Source: Aquisalinus luteolus
GTDB lineage: Bacteria > Pseudomonadota > Alphaproteobacteria > Caulobacterales > Parvularculaceae
Assembly (NCBI RefSeq): GCF_009712425.2
Contig: NZ_VCJR02000003.1
Location: 1 to 64,000 of the forward strand
DNA: 64,000 nucleotides
Direction of reading: 5' to 3'
The stretch's first letter is position 1. Each line of letters opens with the position of its first letter. The position numbers and the translations under genes are program-made. The notes below the pieces were generated by a model, which saw nothing but the letters and a program-made list of their open reading frames with translations, did not search any database and had not been told where the DNA came from. Shown here piece by piece: positions 16,915-24,788 of the stretch.

Positions 16915-18471
16915 TTGGACAAGCCAATCAAACGTGTCGTGATCATTGGCGGTGGCACTGCCGGCTGGCTGACAGCTGGCATTCTTGCTGCCGATCATTG
17001 CGCGTGGAAACAGGCCGGTCTCGACATCACCCTGATCGAATCCCCCGATGTGCCAATCCTTGGTGTAGGCGAGGGGACCTGGCCGTCCTTGCGTGACACG
17101 CTGCGCCGTATAGGAATCGCGGAAACCGATTTCATCCGGCGCTGCAATGCCAGCTTCAAACAGGGCTCCCGCTTCGACGGCTGGGTCGATGGCAGCGCGG
17201 GCGACAGCTATTTCCACCCCTTCACCGCACCGCCCGACCCTGACGATATTTCCTGTCTTGCCGTATGGCGCGCAGCGCCGGAAGGCACGCCCTTTGGCGA
17301 AGCGATCAGTGCACAGGTGAGCCTGTGCCGCGAGGGAAAAGCCCCGAAACAGGCAGCGACCCCGGAATATGCCGCTGTCGCCAATTATGCCTATCACCTC
17401 GATGCCGGTGCCTTTGCCACGCTGCTGCGCGAGCATTGCACCGCCCGCCTGGGTGTCACCCATATCATGGCAAACGTGACCAGTGTTTCCAGCACTGAGA
17501 ATGGTCATATCAGCTCCATCCAAGCCGATGGGCACGGAACGGTTGACGGCGACCTTTTCATCGATTGCACCGGCAGCAGGGCAATGCTGATCGGCGAGCA
17601 TTTCAACAGTCCGTTGACGGACGTATCCGATATTCTGTTCAATGACCGGGCGCTTGCCCTGCATGTTCCCTATGAAGATGAACTCTCGGCGATAGCATCT
17701 CAAACAGTGGGTACGGCGCTTTCAGCCGGGTGGGTCTGGGACATCGGCCTGCAATCGCGCCGCGGCGTCGGCTATGTGCATTCGTCAAACCATATAAGCG
17801 AGGATGCGGCATGCGCCGGGCTCGACGCCTATCTGGAGAAGACGGCGCCGGGCAGTGGCGTCAGAAGTGAGGACGCCCGGCTGATCCGGTTCCGATCCGC
17901 CTATCGGCGCGAGCCGTGGCGCGGCAATTGTGTTGCTGTCGGTATGTCATCGGGGTTTGTGGAGCCACTGGAGGCATCTGCCATTGTCATGGTCGAGCTT
18001 TCCGCCGACATGATCAGTAGTCTCCTGTCTTTTGGAAAGGGACAGATGACACGCTCGGCAGGGCAGTTCAACAGGCGCTTTGCCTATCGCTGGGCGCGTA
18101 TCGTCGACTTTCTCAAGCTCCATTATATCCTCAGTCAACGGACTGAGCCATACTGGCGTGACCATCTCGACCGGTCGACATGGCCTGAGCGGCTTACAGA
18201 ATTGCTGGAGCGCTGGCGGCACGGCCCGCCTTCGCGCGACGATTTTCCGCAGATACAGGAAATCTTCCCGGCCGCAAGCTACGCTTATGTCATGTATGGC
18301 ATGGGGTTCGAGACTGCTGCCCCGCAAACGTTGCGGCGGCTCGACGATCCGGCCATCGCCAGACGGCATCTTGATGATATTAGAACCATGACCCGGCGCT
18401 TTCTCGCCGGGCTGCCAACCAACCGGCAACTGCTCGATCATGTCATGCAGGCCGGCCTGACCAGAGTTTAA
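16915..18471 (+). CDS. flavin-dependent tryptophan halogenase family protein (degenerate WxWxIP)
   Basis: The 518-residue protein belongs to the FADH2-dependent tryptophan-halogenase family. The N-terminal FAD site IGGGTAGW, the lysine that carries the halogenating species (Lys82 in SFKQGSRF) and the SSGFVEPLEASAI segment are present. The diagnostic WxWxIP reads WVWDIG here (273-278), so the Ile-Pro end is lost. Halogenase activity is therefore less certain than for its downstream homologue. The start is a TTG with GGGAGGAGGG about eight bases upstream; the longer frame has no domain content. It heads the operon with SapC, a cupin-like protein and a second halogenase, a set often found beside TonB receptors in Caulobacterales and sphingomonads. 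Confidence 0.85.
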   Translation: MDKPIKRVVIIGGGTAGWLTAGILAADHCAWKQAGLDITLIESPDVPILGVGEGTWPSLRDTLRRIGIAETDFIRRCNASFKQGSRFDGWVDGSAGDSYFHPFTAPPDPDDISCLAVWRAAPEGTPFGEAISAQVSLCREGKAPKQAATPEYAAVANYAYHLDAGAFATLLREHCTARLGVTHIMANVTSVSSTENGHISSIQADGHGTVDGDLFIDCTGSRAMLIGEHFNSPLTDVSDILFNDRALALHVPYEDELSAIASQTVGTALSAGWVWDIGLQSRRGVGYVHSSNHISEDAACAGLDAYLEKTAPGSGVRSEDARLIRFRSAYRREPWRGNCVAVGMSSGFVEPLEASAIVMVELSADMISSLLSFGKGQMTRSAGQFNRRFAYRWARIVDFLKLHYILSQRTEPYWRDHLDRSTWPERLTELLERWRHGPPSRDDFPQIQEIFPAASYAYVMYGMGFETAAPQTLRRLDDPAIARRHLDDIRTMTRRFLAGLPTNRQLLDHVMQAGLTRV

Positions 18472-18498
18472 AAGACCGAGCTTAAGGATACATAGTCG

Positions 18499-19215
18499 AT
18501 GCCACGTCACGTCTCCCTCAATAACGTCGATCACGCCAATCTCAAGGTGCGTACGGAATATTCTGCCGATCTCGGCGATGCCGTCATGTCGAGCCCGGTG
18601 TTCCCGCACGAATTCCGGAATGTGCAGGCGACCTATCCGATCGTGTTTTCCAAGGAGAGTTCCGGTCGGTTCCGGCCAATTGCCCTGTTCGGGCTGGAGA
18701 AGGACAGCAACCTGTTCCTGGATGGCGAAAAATGGGATGCCAACTATGTGCCGATGGCGATGCGCATGCCGCCTTTCCTGATCGGCTTTGCTTTTCCGGG
18801 CGGCGGCGAAAGCCAGATGGAAGTGCATATCGACATCGAGCATCCGCGTGTCAGCGAGACAGAGGGCCAGCCCCTGTTCCTGCCGCAGGGCGGGCAGAGC
18901 GATTTCCTGAAGCAGATTGCCGGTATGCTGACGGAAATCCATCATGCCGAGACTAACGTACAGAGTTTTTGCGCACTGCTGGACGAGATGGACCTGATCG
19001 AGCCATTCAGCCTGGATGTGACGCTTGATGATGGCATGCAGGGGCGCCTCGCCGGTCTTTATACCATTGCCGAGGAAAAATTGTATTCGCTGGATGCCGC
19101 AGGGCTAGGCCGTTTGCAGGAACATAATTTCCTGCTGCCAATTTACATGGCAGTGGCGTCAATCTCGCAATTCCGCACCCTTATCGACCGGCGTAATCGC
19201 AAGGGTGCGCCGTAA
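18499..19215 (+). CDS. SapC family protein
   Basis: The 238-residue protein matches the SapC family (named after a Campylobacter S-layer locus) in its opening VSPVFPHEF-like region (VMSSPVFPHEFRNVQ), the YPIVF segment, ALFGLEKDSNLFL and MAMRMPPFLIGF. It has no signal peptide or membrane segment, so it is probably cytosolic. Its biochemical role is unknown; S-layer function in this context is unlikely. It follows the first halogenase by 27 bases, and its stop overlaps the start of the cupin-like gene (TAATG). This supports a single operon linked to the TonB receptor. Confidence 0.88.
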   Translation: MPRHVSLNNVDHANLKVRTEYSADLGDAVMSSPVFPHEFRNVQATYPIVFSKESSGRFRPIALFGLEKDSNLFLDGEKWDANYVPMAMRMPPFLIGFAFPGGGESQMEVHIDIEHPRVSETEGQPLFLPQGGQSDFLKQIAGMLTEIHHAETNVQSFCALLDEMDLIEPFSLDVTLDDGMQGRLAGLYTIAEEKLYSLDAAGLGRLQEHNFLLPIYMAVASISQFRTLIDRRNRKGAP

Positions 19216-20258
19216 TGTCTACTGCCGCCGATAGCATGACGGGGGTGCTGCCTGATCCGGCACCGGTCAGGGAAATCGACCTGCCGCATACAGACGACCT
19301 GCCGGAGGAGGTGATGGTATCTCCGGAGCCTGTCATCCTGCGCGGCTGGGTCTCGGACTGGCCTGTGGTCAAGGCAGCTCGGACGTCTGACAAGGCGCTG
19401 TTCGACTATCTCAGCCAGTTCGACCGAGGCGCTGTCGTGCCCGTATCGGTAGGCCCACCGACACTTCAGGGGCGGGTGTTCTACAAGGATGATTTCTCCG
19501 GTTCAAACGCCGATCGTGGTAATGCCCCCATCGGTGAGGTGCTGCGGCGCATTGCCGATACTGGCGGGCAGGACGCGCCGCCGCTGATCTATCTGGCATC
19601 CGCCACCATCGATGATTGCCTGCCAGGCTTCCGCGATGAAAACGATGTCGGCTTTGGCGAGCATGATCCGCTTGCCAGCATCTGGATCGGTACGCGCACG
19701 CGTATCGCAGCGCATAACGACCTGCCACGTAATCTTGCCTGTGTGGCTGCCGGGCGGCGGCGCTTTACCCTTTTCCCGCCGGACCAGCTGGCGAACCTCT
19801 ATATCGGCCCGATCGAAAACACGCCGGCGGGCAGACCGATCAGCCTGGTCGATTTTGCGCGGCCCGACCTCGAGAGGTTCCCCCGCTTTGCCGAGGCGAT
19901 GCAGCATGCACAGGTCGCTGAGATGGAAGCGGGCGATGCCCTCTTCATCCCGTCCATGTGGTGGCACCACGTCGAGGCACTGGAAGCTTTCAACGTGCTC
20001 GTCAATTACTGGTGGCGGACAGTGCCTGATTATCTGGGCACGCCGCAGGATGTGCTCAACCACGCCATGCTGACGATCCGCGACATGCCGCCCGAGGAAA
20101 AGAAGATCTGGAAACATTTCTTCGACCATTATGTGTTCGAGAATGATGATGAGACGGTGGCGCATATCCCCGACCATGCGCGCGGCATTCTTGATCCGAT
20201 GACGGATCAGTCCGCCAGGCGGTTGCGGGCGCTTCTTCTCAACAGGCTGAACCGGTAG
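19215..20258 (+). CDS. cupin-like / JmjC-type domain protein
   Basis: The 347-residue protein resembles the cupin_8 (JmjC, FIH-like) group of Fe(II)/2-oxoglutarate oxygenases. A probable metal triad is visible: His and Asp in AAHNDLP, and a later His in MWWHHVEAL. The strands between carry RRRFTLFPPDQLANLYIGP, as in this family. It overlaps the SapC stop by one base and precedes the second halogenase by four bases. In such TonB-receptor loci it might hydroxylate a substrate or a partner protein. The reaction is not known, and no experimental member with this gene neighbourhood comes to mind with certainty. Confidence 0.85.
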   Translation: MSTAADSMTGVLPDPAPVREIDLPHTDDLPEEVMVSPEPVILRGWVSDWPVVKAARTSDKALFDYLSQFDRGAVVPVSVGPPTLQGRVFYKDDFSGSNADRGNAPIGEVLRRIADTGGQDAPPLIYLASATIDDCLPGFRDENDVGFGEHDPLASIWIGTRTRIAAHNDLPRNLACVAAGRRRFTLFPPDQLANLYIGPIENTPAGRPISLVDFARPDLERFPRFAEAMQHAQVAEMEAGDALFIPSMWWHHVEALEAFNVLVNYWWRTVPDYLGTPQDVLNHAMLTIRDMPPEEKKIWKHFFDHYVFENDDETVAHIPDHARGILDPMTDQSARRLRALLLNRLNR

Positions 20259-20262
20259 GGCA

Positions 20263-21753
20263 ATGACGCAAGGTGCAAGAAAGACGCGCGTAATCATCGC
20301 TGGCGGCGGCACCGCCGGGTGGATGACGGCGGCAGCCATCGGAAAGACACTGGAGAAGGTCGTTGATGTTACCCTTGTCGAGTCCGATGCCATCGGCACA
20401 GTCGGTGTGGGGGAGGCGACGATTCCATCGCTGCTCACCTTCAACCGGCTGCTGGGGATCGATGAAGCTGCTTTCCTGAAAAGCGTCAATGGCACATTCA
20501 AGCTGGGCATCGCGTTCGAGAACTGGCGCGATGTCGATCACCGCTACATCCACTCCTTCGGGGTGACCGGCAAGGACCACTGGACAGCCGGGTTCCAGCA
20601 TTTCTGGCGGCGCGGGCAGGATATGGGCATCGCGAAGGACTTTGGCGAGTACTGCCTGGAACTGGTTGCCGCAGAGCAGGAAAAGTTCGCGCACCTGCCG
20701 AAATTCGGGCTCAATTATGCCTATCACATCGATTCATCTGCCTACGCTGCATTTTTGCGCCAGATGGCAGAGAACCATGGCGTCACGCGCCGGGAGGGAC
20801 GGATCGAGAGCGTGGCGCGCGCCGGGAGCGGCGACATTGAAAGCATCACCCTCGAAGATGGCACGCAGCTGGAGGGCGATCTGTTCATCGACTGTACCGG
20901 CTTCCGCGCGCTCCTTATCGGGCAGGCGCTGGGGGTAGGATATGACGACTGGACGCACTGGCTGCCCTGCGACAGGGCGATTGCGGTGCAGACATCGTCC
21001 GTGGGGGATCCTTTGCCCTATACGCGGTCCATTGCCCATGGGGCCGGGTGGCGCTGGAAAATTCCGCTGCAGCATCGCACCGGTAATGGCATCGTTTTCT
21101 GCAGCCGCTACATGAGCGAGGATGAGGCGTTGGCGCAGCTGCTGGACAGTGTCGACGGGGAAATATTGACTGAGCCGCGCACGATCCCGTTCCGCACCGG
21201 TACGCGGCGGGATCACTGGAAGCGCAATTGCGTCTCTATCGGCCTGTCGAGCGGGTTCATCGAACCGCTGGAATCGACCAGCATCCACCTGATCCAGAAA
21301 GCGGTGATGCGCCTGCTTTACCTGTTCCCGCATGACGGGATCAGAGGCGCGGAGACAGAAGAATTCAACACGCAGATGATGGATGAGATCGAACACATCC
21401 GCGACTTCATCATCCTGCATTATCACCTGACGGATCGGCAGGACACGGACTTCTGGCGCCATTGCCGGTCGATGGATATCCCCGAAAGTCTGCGCCATCG
21501 CATGGAGCTGTTCGCGCAGACAGGCCGGGTATTCCGCGCGGCGGACGAGCTTTTTGCAGAGAATTCATGGACGCAGGTGATGCTGGGGCAGGGGCTGAGC
21601 CCCGATACCTGGCACCCCATCGCCGACGTGATGGAGCCGGACGAGATCAGACGGTTCCTCGATCATATCGAGGAAAATGTTCAGCGTACGGTCGCCGACA
21701 TGCCAAGCCACAAGGCGTATATCGACAGCTATTGCAAGGCAGCGCAGAGATAG
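20263..21753 (+). CDS. flavin-dependent tryptophan halogenase family protein (complete motifs)
   Basis: The 496-residue protein keeps all the marks of a flavin-dependent halogenase: FAD site IAGGGTAGWM, VGVGEATIPS, the active-site Lys80 in TFKLGIAFENW, the canonical WRWKIP (263-268), and SSGFIEPLESTSIH with the catalytic Glu. The family uses FADH2, oxygen and halide to halogenate indoles. Relatives from marine and Xanthomonas TonB-receptor loci (BrvH type) prefer bromide and free indole, so a similar role is plausible. No flavin reductase gene is adjacent. It ends the rightward operon, and a UUCG-loop terminator that serves the opposing gene follows. Confidence 0.92.
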   Translation: MTQGARKTRVIIAGGGTAGWMTAAAIGKTLEKVVDVTLVESDAIGTVGVGEATIPSLLTFNRLLGIDEAAFLKSVNGTFKLGIAFENWRDVDHRYIHSFGVTGKDHWTAGFQHFWRRGQDMGIAKDFGEYCLELVAAEQEKFAHLPKFGLNYAYHIDSSAYAAFLRQMAENHGVTRREGRIESVARAGSGDIESITLEDGTQLEGDLFIDCTGFRALLIGQALGVGYDDWTHWLPCDRAIAVQTSSVGDPLPYTRSIAHGAGWRWKIPLQHRTGNGIVFCSRYMSEDEALAQLLDSVDGEILTEPRTIPFRTGTRRDHWKRNCVSIGLSSGFIEPLESTSIHLIQKAVMRLLYLFPHDGIRGAETEEFNTQMMDEIEHIRDFIILHYHLTDRQDTDFWRHCRSMDIPESLRHRMELFAQTGRVFRAADELFAENSWTQVMLGQGLSPDTWHPIADVMEPDEIRRFLDHIEENVQRTVADMPSHKAYIDSYCKAAQR

Positions 21754-21758
21754 GCACC

Positions 21759-21785
21759 AAAAGAAAAGGGCTGCCGAAGCAGCCC
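21759..21785 (-). terminator. rho-independent terminator of the beta-helix gene
   Basis: A 7-bp stem GGGCTGC/GCAGCCC has a TTCG tetraloop on the minus strand and is followed there by TTTTCTTTT. It ends the leftward beta-helix transcript. With little T-rich sequence on the plus strand it is a weaker stop for the halogenase operon. Confidence 0.88.
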
Positions 21786-21814
21786 TGATCATTCGATAGC
21801 AGTGTGTGCCGAGA

Positions 21815-22948
21815 CTAGTTCGTCTGCTTGCGCATACGGCTGATTTCGCGCTCTACGTCATTGTAGATTTTCGGCTTGTTGCCATTGCCGATGGACGAGA
21901 TCTGAAGGCCGACATTGCCCTTGATGTCATTGTCCTCGACGAGACCATTGGACTGGTAGATTTTCAGCCCGTCGCCATCATTGGCCCAGATCTGGTTAAG
22001 GCGGATCAGCACCTGCTTGGCCTGCTCGCCAAGGGTAACGCCATCGCCGGCATTGTTGAGGATCTTGTTGCCGACCATGGTCGCGCCGCCCTCGCCATTA
22101 TAGGTGATGCCCTTGCCATTGGCGTTGATCATGTTGCCGGTGACCAGCATGGTCGAGGCGCCCTGCATGTGCAGGCCGATGCCCGTATTGCCGGTGATGA
22201 CGTTGTCGACCAGCAGGGTTCGGTCCCAGAGCGGATGTTTCTGGTTGATCAGCACGCCCTGTTCGCCGCCACGGATCTCGTTACGCTCGAGGAAGGCTGT
22301 GCCGCCGGTGATTTCAACCATCGTGCCGAAATGGATGTTACCGCCGTCGACGGTCGTCTCCTTCATCGTGAAGACGCCTGACTTGATGGCGACGCAGGGG
22401 CTGGCCGAGCCGAAGCCGGCGCGTACTGCCTTGTTTGCCGCCGAGCCGGGCGTTGCGAACACGGCGTCGGAGAAATCGAACTGCATGTTCGAGACCAGCG
22501 CGTGATCGTTGGAGCCCTCAGGCGAATAGGTCAGGCATGGCTTGGACGAATCCGTCGGCATAACGCGGACCTGGCCGCCCGGGCCACGGTCGCCCTGCAG
22601 GCTGACGGATTTGGTCAACGTGATGTTCTCGCGATAGACGCCAGGCAGGACGACAACGACACCGCCAGGGGCGACATCATTGATGGCTTCCTGGATCGAG
22701 GTATAGCTGTCATCGCCATGGGCGCGGGAGTCGACCACCAGATAGGACGGAAGCTTCGCTTCGCTTTTCTTGGAAGCGGTCTTTTCCTTCTGTGCGTCGA
22801 TGCGGATCTGGTCCTGCTTGGTCACGGTCGGGAAGCCGCCGAACTGGGCGCTAGCCGTGCCGGTCAGGGCGATGGCCGCGACGGTGAAGCCGGCAGCAAG
22901 ACGGGTGGCGGATTTCATGATGTCCCCTTTGATCATCGTCTCTCTCAT
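21815..22948 (-). CDS. exported right-handed parallel beta-helix protein
   Basis: The 377-residue protein has a signal peptide (MKSATRLAAG... ending ASAQ) and a pectate-lyase-like parallel beta-helix. VVDSRAHGDDSYTSIQEAINDVAPGG and VVVLPGVYREN open the solenoid; NosD-type repeats follow (NVITGNTGIGLHM, NMINANGKGITY, NKILNNAGDGV, NQIWANDGDGLKI). Such proteins bind or cleave polysaccharides or act as cell-envelope scaffolds; no catalytic residues are obvious. The ATG at 22948 has AGGAG seven bases upstream and lies one base after the Sel1 gene's stop. An ATG at 22918 gives a more ordinary signal-peptide start. It forms an operon with the upstream Sel1/peptidoglycan-binding gene. Confidence 0.85.
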   Translation of the reverse strand: MRETMIKGDIMKSATRLAAGFTVAAIALTGTASAQFGGFPTVTKQDQIRIDAQKEKTASKKSEAKLPSYLVVDSRAHGDDSYTSIQEAINDVAPGGVVVVLPGVYRENITLTKSVSLQGDRGPGGQVRVMPTDSSKPCLTYSPEGSNDHALVSNMQFDFSDAVFATPGSAANKAVRAGFGSASPCVAIKSGVFTMKETTVDGGNIHFGTMVEITGGTAFLERNEIRGGEQGVLINQKHPLWDRTLLVDNVITGNTGIGLHMQGASTMLVTGNMINANGKGITYNGEGGATMVGNKILNNAGDGVTLGEQAKQVLIRLNQIWANDGDGLKIYQSNGLVEDNDIKGNVGLQISSIGNGNKPKIYNDVEREISRMRKQTN

Positions 22949-22949
22949 C

Positions 22950-24317
22950 TCAATTCTCCTGGCTGCCGCGAATATTCGTTGCAGGTACGGCTTCATAGCG
23001 CAGCTTGATCAGATCTTCCTGTGCCTGCTGATGGCCGAGGGCATAGGCCTGGCCGAAGTGGAAGGTCGCTTCGGACACATCCGGTTCGACAGGGTCTTCG
23101 CCATAGATGCCGTCGCGGAAAGCGACACCAAGCGCGTAATGCGCGAGCGAATAGCCATAATTGGCGGATTTCTTCAGCCAGTAGACTGCCTTTTCGCCAT
23201 TCTTGGCGACGCCAATGCCGCGCGTATACATGATGCCGTAGACATATTGTGACTGCGGATGCTCACGATCGGCAGCGAGCTGGACCAGCTGGACCTTCTG
23301 CTCCGGCGACAGCGTGCCCGTCATCTTGTTACGCTTCTCCTCCTCGGTCATCTCGCGGTTCTTCTGATACAGCGAGTACTGGAAGTTACGCACCGAGGTT
23401 CGGGTCTCCGGACCGACCTTGCCGTCGATGGAGCCCTGGTAGAAGCCGAGTGCGGCGAGCGAGCTTTGCAGCAGGTCCTCGTTGTTGGAGAACTCTTCCT
23501 CGATATTGTCGATCGCTTCGGCCAGCTGGATGGAACGCAGGCGTGCCAGCTCCATTTCCAGTGCTTCCTGGCGCGGCGTCTTGTTCTTCAGCGCCTCAGG
23601 CAGCGGCGGCTCCCAGTTGGCGGCGAGGTCCTGCGCGGTATCGACGTCGCGCGGGTTCATCAGCGTAATGAGATATTTCGCTGCTTCGCTTGCCGGGGCA
23701 TTGGAGTTGCGGTTGCGGCCCTTGGCGAGTTCGAAATATTTCAGCGCCTCGATATTGTCCTTTGGCAGGCCAGCACCGGTCTGGAACATCATGCCGAGAC
23801 GATAAAGGTCGAACTCCGATTCGGCGGACAGTATTTCCACGACCCGCAATTGCGACTGGTAGACATCATTGTCGCTCATGCGCTTTTTCAGGATCGGGAT
23901 CTGTTCCTGAGCCACGAATTTGGCGTTTACGTCGCGATAGGTCGGCGACTGGTTATAGCTGTCGAAGTCATGATTGGCGGCGAGAATATACCAGGCCAGC
24001 GCCTCGACATCGTCCTGAGGGATAACGCCGGTATCTGACGGACTGGTCAGTACGCCGGTATATTCAGGGCCTGCTTCGAGGCCCTTGCCGGCATAGACGT
24101 CACCGAGTGCCTGCTTGGATTTCACATCACCGGCAACCGCGTATCTGACCCACAGGTCTACGGCATTCTCGAATTTCTGCGATGCATAGGCATTGAGCGC
24201 ATCATCGTAATCGGCAAAGGCCGCCCCGGCAGGCAGGAGACCGGCAGCAATGCCGATCGCTGCAGCCGCAATGCCGCGCTTCAGTGTTGAAAGTCTCTCA
24301 GAGCATTTTGTTTTCAT
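22950..24317 (-). CDS. exported Sel1-repeat protein with a peptidoglycan-binding domain
   Basis: The 455-residue protein has a signal peptide (about 1-35, ending AAFA). Sel1-like TPR repeats come in two blocks (about 40-230 and 340-440, for example LYRLGMMFQTGAGLPKDNIEALKYF and YVYGIMYTRGIGVAKNG). Between them a PG_binding_1 module contains LGFYQGSIDGKVGPETRTSVRNFQ. It is likely a periplasmic adaptor that ties protein complexes to peptidoglycan. Its stop lies one base before the better-supported start of the beta-helix gene, so the two are co-transcribed and may act together at the cell envelope. The promoter must lie in the 210-base gap to the right. Confidence 0.88.
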   Translation of the reverse strand: MKTKCSERLSTLKRGIAAAAIGIAAGLLPAGAAFADYDDALNAYASQKFENAVDLWVRYAVAGDVKSKQALGDVYAGKGLEAGPEYTGVLTSPSDTGVIPQDDVEALAWYILAANHDFDSYNQSPTYRDVNAKFVAQEQIPILKKRMSDNDVYQSQLRVVEILSAESEFDLYRLGMMFQTGAGLPKDNIEALKYFELAKGRNRNSNAPASEAAKYLITLMNPRDVDTAQDLAANWEPPLPEALKNKTPRQEALEMELARLRSIQLAEAIDNIEEEFSNNEDLLQSSLAALGFYQGSIDGKVGPETRTSVRNFQYSLYQKNREMTEEEKRNKMTGTLSPEQKVQLVQLAADREHPQSQYVYGIMYTRGIGVAKNGEKAVYWLKKSANYGYSLAHYALGVAFRDGIYGEDPVEPDVSEATFHFGQAYALGHQQAQEDLIKLRYEAVPATNIRGSQEN

Positions 24318-24396
24318 CGTGAAAACTTCCCCTCGCTATACCCGGCACCAGCATTGACCTGTAACCAGTCGTTGCGTCCATACCCCCGTGGCTCCC

Positions 24397-24427
24397 CTGA
24401 TGAGGCAGCTCGCACGAGTCTCATCAG
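24397..24427. promoter_or_regulatory. 8-bp inverted repeat upstream of the Sel1 gene
   Basis: CTGATGAG and CTCATCAG form perfect 8-bp arms with a 15-base spacer, 80-110 bases upstream of the Sel1 start. It could be an operator or the end of the TusA-side transcript. No T run follows on either strand. Confidence 0.3.
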
Positions 24428-24527
24428 ATCAAAGTTAACACCTTTTTTCTGCAAAAGGCACTAGCTCTCGTGAAAAAGTTAATGTGATCGCTGCCTGTGG
24501 CAAACCGGCACCGGATTCGGCGACAGG

Positions 24528-24782
24528 TCATTCTGCCGGCCTGATCAGGAACGTTACGGTTTTTCCTTCAGAATCAAGCTCTTCGACCGAATGCCCAGCT
24601 TCCCGGCAAAAATGTGGAATGTCGATCCTGGCGATGGGATCATCGGCGATGACTTTCAGATCGACGCCAGCCGGCAGTTTCCTCAGCGCCGATTCGGTGC
24701 GGATGACCGGCATGGGGCATCGCAAGCCGCGCACATCCAGTATTTCGATTGATCCGGGATCGGAACGGCGGCTTTCGCTCAT
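24528..24782 (-). CDS. TusA-like sulfur carrier protein
   Basis: The 84-residue protein is a TusA/SirA family sulfur carrier. The family signature is the RCPMP motif with the persulfide-carrying Cys22, preceded by the DVRGL strand. The full domain fits a small two-layer fold of about 75 residues. It may donate sulfur for tRNA thiolation or cofactor synthesis; no partner tus genes are nearby. It follows the FAD-oxidase-like gene by six bases and is probably co-transcribed with it. Confidence 0.92.
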   Translation of the reverse strand: MSESRRSDPGSIEILDVRGLRCPMPVIRTESALRKLPAGVDLKVIADDPIARIDIPHFCREAGHSVEELDSEGKTVTFLIRPAE

Positions 24783-24788
24783 GGCAGG

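Noticed and set aside
16915-18471. Starting the first halogenase at 16687 inside the receptor gene
   Set aside because: That start would cross the receptor stop and terminator. GGGAGGAGGG before the TTG at 16915 and the FAD motif directly after fix the start.
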